Shown: one piece after another, positions 13,362 through 21,817 of the stretch | Layout: every line of letters begins with the position of its first letter | Position numbering within the stretch: the stretch's first letter is position 1 | From: Bradyrhizobium sp. 4 | GTDB lineage: Bacteria; Pseudomonadota; Alphaproteobacteria; Rhizobiales; Xanthobacteraceae | Direction of reading: 5' to 3' | Length of the DNA stretch: 64,000 nt | Assembly (NCBI RefSeq): GCF_023100905.1 | Contig: NZ_CP064686.1 | Location: forward strand, 6,970,001 to 7,034,000 | The notes under the pieces: generated by a model | The model's database searches: none | What the model was told of the DNA's origin: nothing | Seen by the model: only the letters and a program-made list of their open reading frames with translations | Translations under genes and position numbers: made by a program

Positions 13362-14564
13362 TTAAGCTTTCTTGGCGGTGAGCCCGCGCGCCTTGCCTGC
13401 CGACTGCAGGAACGCACGGCCGATGTCGAAGAACTCGGGCACGTCGAGGAGGAACGCGTCGTGACCGCGATCGGTCTCGATCTCGGCGAACGACACCCGC
13501 GCGCTCGACGCATTCAACGCGTGCACCAGTGCGCGCGATTCCGATGTCGGGAACAGCCAGTCGCTGGTGAAGGAGACCACGCAGAACCGGGTCTGGATTC
13601 CCGCGAACGCCTTCGCCAGCACGCCGCCATGGTCGCCCGCGATGTCGAAATAATCCATCGCGCGGGTCAGATAGAGATAGGAGTTGGCATCGAAGCGTTC
13701 GACAAAGGACGAGCCTTGGTAGCGCAGGTAGGACTCGACCTGGAAGTCGGCGTCGAACGAGAAGGTCGGCAGCTCGCGGTCCTGCATCCGCCGTCCGAAT
13801 TTGCGATGCAGCGCGGCGTCGGAGAGATAGGTGATGTGCGCCGCCATCCGGGCGACAGCGAGCCCACGATGCGGATGGATACCTTGATCGGCATAGCCGC
13901 CATGGTGCCAATCGGGGTCGGCCATCACCGCCTGGCGGCCAAGCTCGTGGAACGCGATGTTCTGCGCCGAATGTCGTGTCGAGCAGGCGATCGCCAGCGC
14001 GGAGAACACCCGGCTCGGATACGCCGCCGTCCATTGCAGCACTTGCATGCCGCCCATCGAGCCGCCGACGACTGCGAACAGCGTGTCGATGCCGAGCCGG
14101 TCGATCAGCATCGCCTGCGCGCGCACCATGTCGGGGATGGTGATGACGGGGAAATCGAGGCCCCAAACCTTGCCGGTCGCCGGATTGATCGAAGCCGGAC
14201 CGGTCGAGCCCATGCAGCCGCCGATCACGTTGGAGCAGATGATAAAATACTCGCTGGGATCGAGCGGTCGGCCCGAGCCGACCAAAGTCTCCCACCAGCC
14301 GGGCTTGCCGGTGACAGGGTGCACATTGGCGACGTGCTGGTCGCCGGTCAACGCATGGCAGATCAGGATCGCGTTGGAGCGATCGGCATTCAGCTCGCCA
14401 TAGGTCTGGTAGGCGATCTGGAACGGGCTGAGATCGACACCGCAATCGAGCCGCAGCGGCTGTTCCAAGCCAAACTGCGCGACGTGCGAACTCGGATGAT
14501 CCACCTCGTGCGACCGCTCGTCGGCGGTGATCGCGGGACTCGGAATTGACTGGACGCCAACCAT
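13362..14564 (-). CDS. metX: homoserine O-acyltransferase MetX
   Basis: A 400-residue enzyme acylating L-homoserine, the first committed step of methionine synthesis. It has the alpha/beta hydrolase fold with nucleophile Ser169 in VVGGSMGG, the family signature NVIGGCMGSTGP (112-123), and catalytic Asp and His in FTSDWLFP and DRGHDAFLLD. Acetyl- versus succinyl-CoA use cannot be decided by eye. It is the first gene of the metXW operon. A SAM-II riboswitch and terminator lie at 14621-14726 in its leader. Confidence 0.97.
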   Translation of the reverse strand: MVGVQSIPSPAITADERSHEVDHPSSHVAQFGLEQPLRLDCGVDLSPFQIAYQTYGELNADRSNAILICHALTGDQHVANVHPVTGKPGWWETLVGSGRPLDPSEYFIICSNVIGGCMGSTGPASINPATGKVWGLDFPVITIPDMVRAQAMLIDRLGIDTLFAVVGGSMGGMQVLQWTAAYPSRVFSALAIACSTRHSAQNIAFHELGRQAVMADPDWHHGGYADQGIHPHRGLAVARMAAHITYLSDAALHRKFGRRMQDRELPTFSFDADFQVESYLRYQGSSFVERFDANSYLYLTRAMDYFDIAGDHGGVLAKAFAGIQTRFCVVSFTSDWLFPTSESRALVHALNASSARVSFAEIETDRGHDAFLLDVPEFFDIGRAFLQSAGKARGLTAKKA

Positions 14565-14620
14565 CTGACCATCGACCTCGTTTGCGGTCGTCGTGGTGAC
14601 CGCATTGACATCAGGCCATG

Positions 14621-14653
14621 AAAAACCCGGCCTGAACGATAGGTTCGGCCGGG
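14621..14653 (-). terminator. riboswitch-controlled intrinsic terminator before metX
   Basis: On the minus strand CCCGGCCGAAC (5' arm, from 14653) pairs with GTTC-A-GGCCGGG (3' arm, 14626-14632 plus flank), followed by five Ts (14621-14625). The 5' arm CCCGGCC can instead pair with GGCCGGG of 14665-14672, just after the SAM-II core. This gives an antiterminator that excludes the terminator. The arrangement fits ligand-dependent premature termination. Confidence 0.8.
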
Positions 14654-14666
14654 ATCGAAAGCGTCC

Positions 14667-14726
14667 CCGGCCTGTTTAGCGAGTTTTTTAACGTGGCTGC
14701 AAGCCGGCCGGCTCAAATGACCACGG
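14667..14726 (-). promoter_or_regulatory. SAM-II riboswitch (metA motif)
   Basis: The minus-strand leader of metX contains the conserved SAM-II elements in order: CGTGGTCATTTG, a GC-rich P2 strand (GCCGGCCGGC), TTGCAGCCACGTTAAA, then GCTAAACAGGCC. CGTGG pairs with CCACG (P1), and the final GGCCGG can form the pseudoknot with the earlier CCGGCC. These match the alphaproteobacterial SAM-II consensus for metA/metX leaders. S-adenosylmethionine binding should stabilise the pseudoknot, sequester GGCCGG and let the adjacent terminator form. Confidence 0.92.
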
Positions 14727-14938
14727 AACGGGTAAAAACTACCGTCTTGGACGGTTTTCGTCAAGTCACGGCCCGGATCAGCCAAATTCGCCTGTCGCGC
14801 CACGGGCGGAAAGGGCCCGATTTCCCTTTGCATTTCTCTTTGCTTTCGCAGCCCCGACTGCCTAATCAGGATATCCATCACAGCGGTGACGGCTCGACTG
14901 ATCCGCATTGGAACGCCTCTCAACAGCACCTGTCAGAC

Positions 14939-15787
14939 ATGTCCCAACGTCCGCCCGCGCCACCATCACTCCAGGAATTGCGCAAGGAGATCGACGCGAT
15001 CGACGAGGGCATGCATCGCCTGCTGATGCAACGCGGCGACATCATCGACCGCCTGATCCAGGTGAAGCAGACCCAGGAGGTCGGCTCGGCGTTCCGCCCG
15101 GCACGTGAGGCCTCCATGATGCGCGACCTCGTGCAGCGTCATCGCGGCATCCTGCCGCTCGATACGGTCGAGAGCATCTGGCGCGTCATCATCGCGACCT
15201 TCACCTATGTCCAGGCCCCGTTCTCGGTGCACGCCGACATCTCGGCGAGCGAGCCGGCCATGCGCGATTCCGCGCGATTCCATTTCGGCTTCACGGTGCC
15301 TTACGTCGCGCATTTCAGCGCGCAGGCGGCGGTCGAGGCCGTCGCGAAGTCCAAGGGCGATCTGGCGCTGGTCTCGGCGACTTCGAGCCGCACGCCGTGG
15401 TGGCTGTCGCTGGAAGAAGCCGGCGCGCCAAAGATCATCGCGCGGCTGCCCTTCGTCGAGCGCGCCGACCATCCGGCGGCGTTGCCCGTGTTCGCGGTCT
15501 CGCGCGTCGCCGACAGCGCCCTGGTGACGGAGGTCGAGACCTTCAGCGTGCGCGTGTCGGGGTGGAATGCGGAGGTCGCGCGCGCCCTGTCGCCGCTCGC
15601 CGAGATCGTGGCAGTGCCCGACACCGCCTTCGACGGCGCCGCGCTGCTGGTCTCGGTCACCGCGACAAGCAGCATCGACAAGATCAAGGCTGCCCTGATC
15701 GAAGCGGGGGCCTCGGTGCGCTCCACGGCCCTCGTCGGCAGCCACGCAACGCGCTATACGGTGCCCCCGACCGGGTCGAAATCGTAA
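14939..15787 (+). CDS. chorismate mutase (AroQ type) with C-terminal extension
   Basis: A 282-residue protein. Residues 8-95 are an AroQ-class chorismate mutase domain (LQELRKEIDAIDEGMHRLL, RGDIIDRLIQVKQ, SIWRVIIATF), converting chorismate to prephenate for Phe and Tyr. The remaining 190 residues are not a complete prephenate dehydratase; parts such as SKGDLALVSATSS and the ending resemble degraded dehydratase/ACT regions, but this is weak. It is the first gene of an operon with a hisC homologue and prephenate dehydrogenase. The ATG at 14939 was chosen because the domain begins just after it. The region upstream is shared with the divergent metX leader. Confidence 0.85.
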   Translation: MSQRPPAPPSLQELRKEIDAIDEGMHRLLMQRGDIIDRLIQVKQTQEVGSAFRPAREASMMRDLVQRHRGILPLDTVESIWRVIIATFTYVQAPFSVHADISASEPAMRDSARFHFGFTVPYVAHFSAQAAVEAVAKSKGDLALVSATSSRTPWWLSLEEAGAPKIIARLPFVERADHPAALPVFAVSRVADSALVTEVETFSVRVSGWNAEVARALSPLAEIVAVPDTAFDGAALLVSVTATSSIDKIKAALIEAGASVRSTALVGSHATRYTVPPTGSKS

Positions 15788-15821
15788 GTCGCGAACCGCT
15801 TAAGCCAGTCCGGAGTTGAAG

Positions 15822-16916
15822 ATGTCCCGCCCCGTGCCGAATCCCGGCATTCTCGATATTGCGCCCTATACGCCCGGCAAGACCCCGGTGGCAGAGCCCG
15901 GCCGCAAGGTGTTCAAGCTCTCGGCCAACGAGACGCCGTTCGGGCCCTCGCCGAAGGCGATCGAGGCGTTCAAGCAGGTGGCGGATCATCTGGAAGACTA
16001 TCCGGAAGGAACCTCGCGCGTGCTGCGCGAAGCGATCGGGCGCACCTTCGGGCTCGATCCCAACCGCATCATCTGCGGCGCCGGCTCGGACGAGATCCTC
16101 AACCTGCTCGCCCACACCTATCTCAGCCATGGCGACGAGGCGATCTCGACCACGCACGGCTTCCTGGTCTACCCGATCGCGACCATGGCGGTCGGCGCGA
16201 AGAATGTCATCGCGGCCGAGAAGAACCTCACCTGCGATGTCGACGCCATCCTCAAGGCGGTGACGCCGAAGACAAAGCTGGTCTGGCTCGCCAACCCCAA
16301 CAACCCGACCGGCACCTATGTGCCGTTCGACGAGGTCAAGCGCCTGCGCGCCGGCCTGCCCTCGCACGTGCTGCTGGTGCTGGACGCAGCCTATTGCGAC
16401 TACGTCTCGCGCAACGATTACGAGATGGGGATCGAGCTGGTCGCGACCACCGAAAACACGGTGGTGACACACACCTTCTCCAAGATCCATGGTCTCGCGG
16501 CGCTGCGCATCGGCTGGATGTTCGGCCCCGAGCACATCATCGATGCGGTCAACCGCATCCGCGGTCCCTTCAACGTGTCGACGCCGGCCATGTACGCCGC
16601 CGTTGCCGCGATCGAGGACACCGCGCACCAGGCGATGTCGAAGCAATTCACCGAGACCTGGCGCAACTGGCTGACCGAGGAGATCGGCAAGCTCGGGCTG
16701 AAGGTGACCCCGAGCGTCGCCAATTTCGTGCTGATCCACTTCCCGACCGAGGGCAAGACCTCGGACGCCGCCGACGCGTTCCTCACCAGGCGAGGCCTTG
16801 TGCTGCGCGGCTTGAAGAACTACGGCCTGCCGCATTCGCTGCGCATGACCGTCGGCACCGAGGAGGCCAACCGCCTCGTCGTCGAGGGCCTGCGCGACTT
16901 CATGGCCGGACGATGA
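15822..16916 (+). CDS. hisC: HisC-type PLP aminotransferase (histidinol-phosphate / aromatic)
   Basis: A 364-residue fold-type I aminotransferase of the HisC family. The PLP lysine is Lys221 in THTFSKIHGLAALR. The NPNNPTGT motif (158-165) and the C-terminal arginine region SLRMTVGT are present. HisC enzymes transaminate histidinol phosphate but often also aromatic keto acids. Placement between chorismate mutase and prephenate dehydrogenase suggests the last step of Tyr/Phe synthesis. I use ATG 15822 with GGAG six bases upstream rather than TTG 15816. Its stop overlaps the next start (ATGA), so the genes are translationally coupled. Confidence 0.93.
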   Translation: MSRPVPNPGILDIAPYTPGKTPVAEPGRKVFKLSANETPFGPSPKAIEAFKQVADHLEDYPEGTSRVLREAIGRTFGLDPNRIICGAGSDEILNLLAHTYLSHGDEAISTTHGFLVYPIATMAVGAKNVIAAEKNLTCDVDAILKAVTPKTKLVWLANPNNPTGTYVPFDEVKRLRAGLPSHVLLVLDAAYCDYVSRNDYEMGIELVATTENTVVTHTFSKIHGLAALRIGWMFGPEHIIDAVNRIRGPFNVSTPAMYAAVAAIEDTAHQAMSKQFTETWRNWLTEEIGKLGLKVTPSVANFVLIHFPTEGKTSDAADAFLTRRGLVLRGLKNYGLPHSLRMTVGTEEANRLVVEGLRDFMAGR

Positions 16917-17851
16917 GCGCGACCCCGCACTTCCAGCGCGTCGCGCTGATCGGCTTCGGCCTGATCGGCGGCTCGATCGCGCGCGCCGCGAAGCTCCAGG
17001 GCCTGGCTTCCGAGATCGTCACCACCGCGCGCTCGGAGAAGACGCGCGCACGCGTGATGGAGCTCGGCATCGTCGATCAGGTCGTGGCGACCAATGCAGA
17101 AGCCGTGAAGGACGCCGATCTCGTTATCCTCTGCATTCCCGTCGGCGCCTGCGGCCCGGTGGCGCAGGAGATCGCCCCGCATCTCAAGCCCGGCGCGATC
17201 ATCTCCGACGTCGGCTCGGTCAAGGGCGCCATCGTCAGGGATATGGCGCCGCATCTGCCGAAAGGCATCCATTTCGTGCCGGCGCATCCCGTCGCAGGCA
17301 CCGAGCATTCGGGCCCAGATTCCGGCTTCGCCGAGCTCTTCATCAACCGCTGGTGCATCCTTACCCCTCCGGAGGGCGTTGATGCGGCCGCCACCGATGG
17401 CCTGCGTGCGTTCTGGGCGGCGATGGGCGCCAAGGTCGAAATCATGACGCCGGATCATCATGATCTCGTGCTCGCGATCACCAGCCATCTGCCGCATCTG
17501 ATCGCCTACACCATCGTCGGCACCGCCGACGAGCTGGCGCAGGTGACGGAGTCCGAGGTCATCAAGTTCTCCGCCGGCGGCTTTCGCGACTTCACGCGCA
17601 TCGCGGCATCCGATCCGACGATGTGGCGCGACGTCTTCCTCGCCAACAAGGAAGCCGTGCTGGAGATGCTCGGCACCTTCACCGAGGATCTGGCAAAGCT
17701 CACCCGCGCGATCCGCCGCGGCGACGGCGAGGCACTGTTCGACCACTTCACCCGCACCCGCGCCATCCGCCGCGGCATCGTCGAAATCGGCCAGGACTCG
17801 GCCGCGCCCGACTTCGGCCGGCCGCACGCGCAGCTCGGCAACAAGCCGTAG
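16913..17851 (+). CDS. tyrC: prephenate (or arogenate) dehydrogenase
   Basis: A 312-residue NAD(P)-dependent dehydrogenase for tyrosine synthesis. The N-terminal Rossmann motif is GFGLIGGS (about 14-21). The family signatures HPVAGTEHSGP and DHHDLVLAITSHLPHL provide the catalytic His residues. No ACT domain is attached, so feedback control, if any, is elsewhere. Choice of prephenate or arogenate as substrate cannot be read from sequence. It overlaps hisC by four bases and is the last gene of the operon; a palindromic repeat follows the stop. Confidence 0.93.
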   Translation: MSATPHFQRVALIGFGLIGGSIARAAKLQGLASEIVTTARSEKTRARVMELGIVDQVVATNAEAVKDADLVILCIPVGACGPVAQEIAPHLKPGAIISDVGSVKGAIVRDMAPHLPKGIHFVPAHPVAGTEHSGPDSGFAELFINRWCILTPPEGVDAAATDGLRAFWAAMGAKVEIMTPDHHDLVLAITSHLPHLIAYTIVGTADELAQVTESEVIKFSAGGFRDFTRIAASDPTMWRDVFLANKEAVLEMLGTFTEDLAKLTRAIRRGDGEALFDHFTRTRAIRRGIVEIGQDSAAPDFGRPHAQLGNKP

Positions 17852-17858
17852 CACTGAA

Positions 17859-17944
17859 GTAGCCCGGATGGAGCGCAAGCGTAATCCGGGACCTCCGTCG
17901 CTTGAGGCAAGATTCCCGATTGCGCTTCGCTCCATCCAGGCTAC
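17859..17944. repeat. palindromic intergenic repeat, family B
   Basis: An inverted repeat of 86 bp. The left arm is GTAGCCCGGATGGAGCGCAA followed by GCGTAATCCGGG. The right arm is its imperfect mirror, ending GCTCCATCCAGGCTAC. It sits 7 bp after the prephenate dehydrogenase stop and 20 bp before the convergent porin stop. It differs in sequence from the family A repeats. A role as bidirectional terminator or mRNA stabiliser is possible. Confidence 0.85.
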
Positions 17945-17964
17945 CAGCCTGCGTGGCTCCGTGA

Positions 17965-19533
17965 CTAGAACGGATAGTAGCGGATCTGCGTCATGACGAC
18001 GTTGTCGTCCGTCCTCGGAGCGCCGCCGACGCCCGCGAACGCGAACCGTTGCGTGTGGGAATACTGCAGGCCGGCTTTCAGCGTACCGAAACTCCCCTGG
18101 TAGATGGTGTCGTAGATCCCGGTCGTGATCTGCCGGACCTCCCTGGTGTTGCCGTTGCAGGTCGCGGCCGGCGAGTTCTCGGTCAAGCAGCCGGTGTTGT
18201 TGTAGAGCGGATTGCCGTAGCCGAACGGCACCGTTCCAACATTGGCGAAATTCGCCTTGGCCTTTTCGAGGCCTGCATAGGAGTAGACATCGAGGCTCGG
18301 CGTCGCGTGCCAGATCAGGCCGACGGCGGCCGCCGTGATCGTCAGCGGGAGGATGGTGCCGTCCTGCGCCACCGCCGCGTCGGGGAACGGCGTTGCCGTG
18401 AAGCGGCCCAACACGCCGTGCGAGCCATAGAGCTGAAGATCGAGAGTTTTCGGAATCAGTTCGGCGAAGATGTGTCCACCGAAGCTTCCGGTGTCGTAGG
18501 TGTGGTTGGCGTTGTTGAAGCGATCGAACAGCTGGCGGTAGAGCGCCCACGCCTCGACATGCAGCTTGGTGGGCCCGAGCCGTGGGTCCCACGCTGCCTT
18601 GACGGTGATGTCGGGCACCTGATTCAGACTGACATTGTTGAGGTTGTTGAAGAAGCTGCCGCCGGGACCGGTCAGATTGACCTGAAGGTTCGGGTTCAGC
18701 ACGCCCTGTGGTCCGATGGCGGGTGTGCCGACGGCCGGGACGTTGCCGCCGAAGAACGCTGTCTGGGCATTCTCGACCGAGGCAGCCAGCTTGAACTCCG
18801 GTCCGATGTCCTGCCAGACGCGCAGCCCGGGCTGGCGTGCCGCAAGAAATCCCGGAACGGATTCGAAGTCGATCACGCCGGGCGCATCGACGCCACGAGG
18901 ATCGATGCCGGACTTGGTCGGCGCGTTGAGCGACCAGGATTGCCCGGCGAGGAAGTGAAGACCGAGATCACTGCGGTCCAGTTCCAGACTGAGCTGCCGC
19001 ATGCGCGGATTGAACGAGTTGGTCGCAACCGAGCTCGCCGTCTGAGCCGCACCTTCGAAATCGATCTCGCCATAACCCGCGAGGTGCGTGTCCGCATCGG
19101 CATTGCCCTCGGCCAGCACCGAGAACCTGCTCTGGCGCGCGGAGAAGCGCGTTTCCGGAATGTTGAAGTTGCGGCTCTGCTGATAGGGGATGAAGTTGTA
19201 GACCGAGCCGGTATCGGAGGCGAGATTGCGTGAGCGGTAGATGCCGGTGAGATCGACCCAACCACCGAATGTCAGCGTCACGCCCTTGTTGCAGACCTTG
19301 CCGGCCGCACATGGATCGGCGGCGAGCGCCTTGTAGCTTGCAGGTAACTGAACGGTTTTCGCCTGCGCTTCAACCTGTCGCGTCTTGCGCGCCTCGGAGT
19401 CCACGCGCTGCTGTAGCTCCTTCAGCTTGGCCTTCAGCGACTGGATTTCGGTTGTGACATTGTCGTCGGCACGCGCCTGCCCGGAACAGGCAGCGAGAAT
19501 GCCCAGCATCAGTCCGCAATTGATGATCCGCAC
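17965..19533 (-). CDS. outer-membrane beta-barrel (DcaP/porin-like) with N-terminal coiled coil
   Basis: A 522-residue exported protein. A GTG start at 19533, preceded by GGAGGAAG, gives a signal peptide (hydrophobic core CGLMLGILAAC, cleavage near QARA-DDN). A short coiled coil follows (TTEIQSLKAKLKELQQRVDS), then a long beta-rich domain ending in RYYPF. A C-terminal aromatic residue is the outer-membrane insertion signal. The layout resembles DcaP-like trimeric porins, in which the coiled coil trims the trimer on the periplasmic side. Two cysteines (DPCAAGKVC) may form a loop. The substrate is unknown. Confidence 0.75.
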   Translation of the reverse strand: MRIINCGLMLGILAACSGQARADDNVTTEIQSLKAKLKELQQRVDSEARKTRQVEAQAKTVQLPASYKALAADPCAAGKVCNKGVTLTFGGWVDLTGIYRSRNLASDTGSVYNFIPYQQSRNFNIPETRFSARQSRFSVLAEGNADADTHLAGYGEIDFEGAAQTASSVATNSFNPRMRQLSLELDRSDLGLHFLAGQSWSLNAPTKSGIDPRGVDAPGVIDFESVPGFLAARQPGLRVWQDIGPEFKLAASVENAQTAFFGGNVPAVGTPAIGPQGVLNPNLQVNLTGPGGSFFNNLNNVSLNQVPDITVKAAWDPRLGPTKLHVEAWALYRQLFDRFNNANHTYDTGSFGGHIFAELIPKTLDLQLYGSHGVLGRFTATPFPDAAVAQDGTILPLTITAAAVGLIWHATPSLDVYSYAGLEKAKANFANVGTVPFGYGNPLYNNTGCLTENSPAATCNGNTREVRQITTGIYDTIYQGSFGTLKAGLQYSHTQRFAFAGVGGAPRTDDNVVMTQIRYYPF

Positions 19534-19753
19534 TTGAAGCTTCCTCCATTTGGGAAGTGGATTGGATTCCGCGCGCCGTCTCCGGCGCATGCATGCTTCC
19601 CTGGTGTGGAGTGATTTGAATGCGGCTGCGATTATTCGCGGCGCCGTGCATCTTCTGCATCACGTTTTCCTGACGATCCTGTTCGGAATATTTTTCGTTG
19701 GCTGCGGATCCGCACGCGCGATTGTCCAAAGCCACGTTCAAGGCAACGCGCAT

Positions 19754-19782
19754 TGGGCCCGGCCGGGACATGACCGGGCCCA
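19754..19782 (-). terminator. terminator-like hairpin without clear U tract
   Basis: A 9-bp perfect stem (TGGGCCCGG with CCGGGCCCA) closes an 11-nt loop about 30 bp past the stop of the small gene at 19813-20040. No T run follows on the minus strand, so activity as an intrinsic terminator is uncertain. Confidence 0.4.
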
Positions 19783-19812
19783 GTTCGCGAGGGGCAAGTG
19801 GTGGGACGGCGG

Positions 19813-20040
19813 CTATTTGCCCTTGGTCGCGCGCATCACCGTGGGGCGCGGTGATTTCGGCGTGGGGACGAATGCCATCGTCTCCCGCGTCGTGGGATTC
19901 GAGATGTTGCGATCACCATTCGGATACATCGAGGCGTATGCGGCCGGCTCCTGCGACTGCCATTGCCACTGCGCGAAGGCGGGCGTCGCGATCGCGGCCG
20001 AGATGGCGACGACGGCAACGAACAGTTTGGACTTGATCAT
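19813..20040 (-). CDS. small secreted protein, unknown function
   Basis: A 75-residue protein with a convincing signal peptide (MIKSKLFVAVVAISAAIATP, cleavage after AFA) and a mature part of about 53 residues beginning QWQWQSQEPAAYAS. The mature part has no cysteines and no domain I recognise. The start is ATG 20040 with GGAGAG upstream; a longer in-frame start is less likely. It lies upstream of the porin-like gene, same strand, about 280 bp apart. Similar small secreted proteins are common in Bradyrhizobium. Confidence 0.65.
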   Translation of the reverse strand: MIKSKLFVAVVAISAAIATPAFAQWQWQSQEPAAYASMYPNGDRNISNPTTRETMAFVPTPKSPRPTVMRATKGK

Positions 20041-20232
20041 GATTATCTCTCCTGCCTGGGGCGACCGCATCATCGTGCGGCCGACATGGAGAGAGAGCGG
20101 AGTTTGCGGCTCCGCATTCCCGGCGGGTCATCACGATCCGGCGAAGCGGCCGTGAGTTCAGCTCGTAACCCGCATGGAGCGCGTTACGACAGCTGAGGGC
20201 GATGAATGGAGAGAGGCGACTCTGAATTCTTC

Positions 20233-21576
20233 CTACTGCTTCGCGCTGCGAACAAACTTTCCCGGCTTGAACAGATCGAGGTCGATGGCCTGTCCCATCG
20301 CCAGATATCCGGTGCGGTTGGGATGAAGCTTGTCGCCGGCGCCGCCTGTCGTGCTTTCGGGAACGAACTCCGGCTTGAGGCCACCCGAGGCCGGGTCGAG
20401 CGTCGCGCGATCAAAATCTATCACAGCGTCGAATGTCCCCGAGCTACGGATGAATGCGTTGAGCGCCTTACGCTTGTCATCCTGCTCGGGAAAACCATGG
20501 GCCGCGCTGGTGCTGCCCAGTGCCGAAACAACGGTGGCGCCGATGATCCGGGCTTGCGGCCATTTCGCGCGTAGTTTCGCGACGCCGTCCTTCATCGCGG
20601 CGATGACCTGGTCGGCGGCAAAATTGCCGTTCTTGCTGAAATCGTTGATGCCTTCCAGCCAGATCAGGCTCGATATGCCGGACAGCGACAGCACGTCGCG
20701 ATCGAGCCGCTGACCCGAAGCGGGGCCGCCCGCGTACGGTTTGTCGGGACCGTATTCGGCGGGGCCTGCGATTTGGTTGCCACCGATGCCGCCATTCACG
20801 ACGGCGACCTTGTTGCCGTAGACCGCCTTCAGGCGACGCGACAGCACGTTGGGCCAGCGATCGTCGCCATTCATGGTCGAGGCGGTCCCGTCGGTAATCG
20901 AATCCCCAAACGCCATGATGGCGAAGGCGTCCGCAGGCGCAGTCATCTCGATCGCATCGAGGAAGAACCACGACGCGGTCGCATAGGGGAAGGAAGCCTC
21001 GTCTTCGAGGGCGCCCTTCGCGCCGCCGCCCGGCGCACTGACATAGGAGGTGGTCAGCGCTTTGGCGTGCCAGGTCATCGGACCGCTCTGGCCGGCGACA
21101 TGAAAACTGACCGCAAGCCCGCGGCCGGCGAGGTCATCGGGCCGCTTTGCAAACGGCAGCGCGATCGCATCGCTCCAGACCGAATTCCCCGGCGACACCG
21201 TAACGGAAGGCGTGCCGGCGAACGTAATGGGAGTGTTGGAGCCGCGGATCAACGCGGCACTACCCGACTGCAGGCCGACGTAAACGCCGTCAAACGTGAC
21301 GGGTTTGGTGCCGAAGGCGTTGCTGAGCCGGATGCGGGCCTGACGGCCCCAGATATCCGGCCGCACGATCAGGCGAAAAGTCTGGTCCCGCGCACCGGCC
21401 GCAGGCTCGGGAAACGCGAATTTCTGTTCGGGCTGGGCAGACGGATTGCCGACGGGGTATGGGCCCTGAACCGCGCCCGTCCAGGACACCACCCAATGTT
21501 CGCTATCCCTGGCGGTTGCGGTCTGAAGGGAGGCGACGAGCAGCGATGCTGCCACGAGATAATTCAACGCGCGCAT
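20233..21576 (-). CDS. secreted SGNH/GDSL-family hydrolase
   Basis: A 447-residue exported esterase-type enzyme. Signal peptide residues 1-22 (cleavage near TATA-RDS) are followed by a beta-rich N-terminal domain (about 25-210) and an SGNH hydrolase domain. The blocks are present: GDSITDG (224-230, nucleophile Ser226), VNGGIGGNQ (block II Gly), EGIND (block III Asn) and DKLHPNRTGY (block V Asp and His). It likely removes acyl or acetyl groups from a carbohydrate or ester. It is monocistronic between the small secreted protein and the DUF2125 gene. Confidence 0.9.
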   Translation of the reverse strand: MRALNYLVAASLLVASLQTATARDSEHWVVSWTGAVQGPYPVGNPSAQPEQKFAFPEPAAGARDQTFRLIVRPDIWGRQARIRLSNAFGTKPVTFDGVYVGLQSGSAALIRGSNTPITFAGTPSVTVSPGNSVWSDAIALPFAKRPDDLAGRGLAVSFHVAGQSGPMTWHAKALTTSYVSAPGGGAKGALEDEASFPYATASWFFLDAIEMTAPADAFAIMAFGDSITDGTASTMNGDDRWPNVLSRRLKAVYGNKVAVVNGGIGGNQIAGPAEYGPDKPYAGGPASGQRLDRDVLSLSGISSLIWLEGINDFSKNGNFAADQVIAAMKDGVAKLRAKWPQARIIGATVVSALGSTSAAHGFPEQDDKRKALNAFIRSSGTFDAVIDFDRATLDPASGGLKPEFVPESTTGGAGDKLHPNRTGYLAMGQAIDLDLFKPGKFVRSAKQ

Positions 21577-21817
21577 TGTTTCCCCCGAACCCCAGATAAT
21601 CTGGGCGCGACTTTAGAGCCGGCAGTTGGTCTTCAATAGGGCGGCAGAACGCTACCTGTCGAGCCGCAACTGATACACTCCTCGCCCGACGCCGGAGAGG
21701 ACCTCGCGGGTTGCATCACCGGCGCTAACAAGAAGCTCCTCGGAAGCCATCTGTTTACAGCTTCAAACGCGTCAGGCGGACCAAGCTGTCCGCCCGGCAG
21801 ATTTATGAATTCACGAC

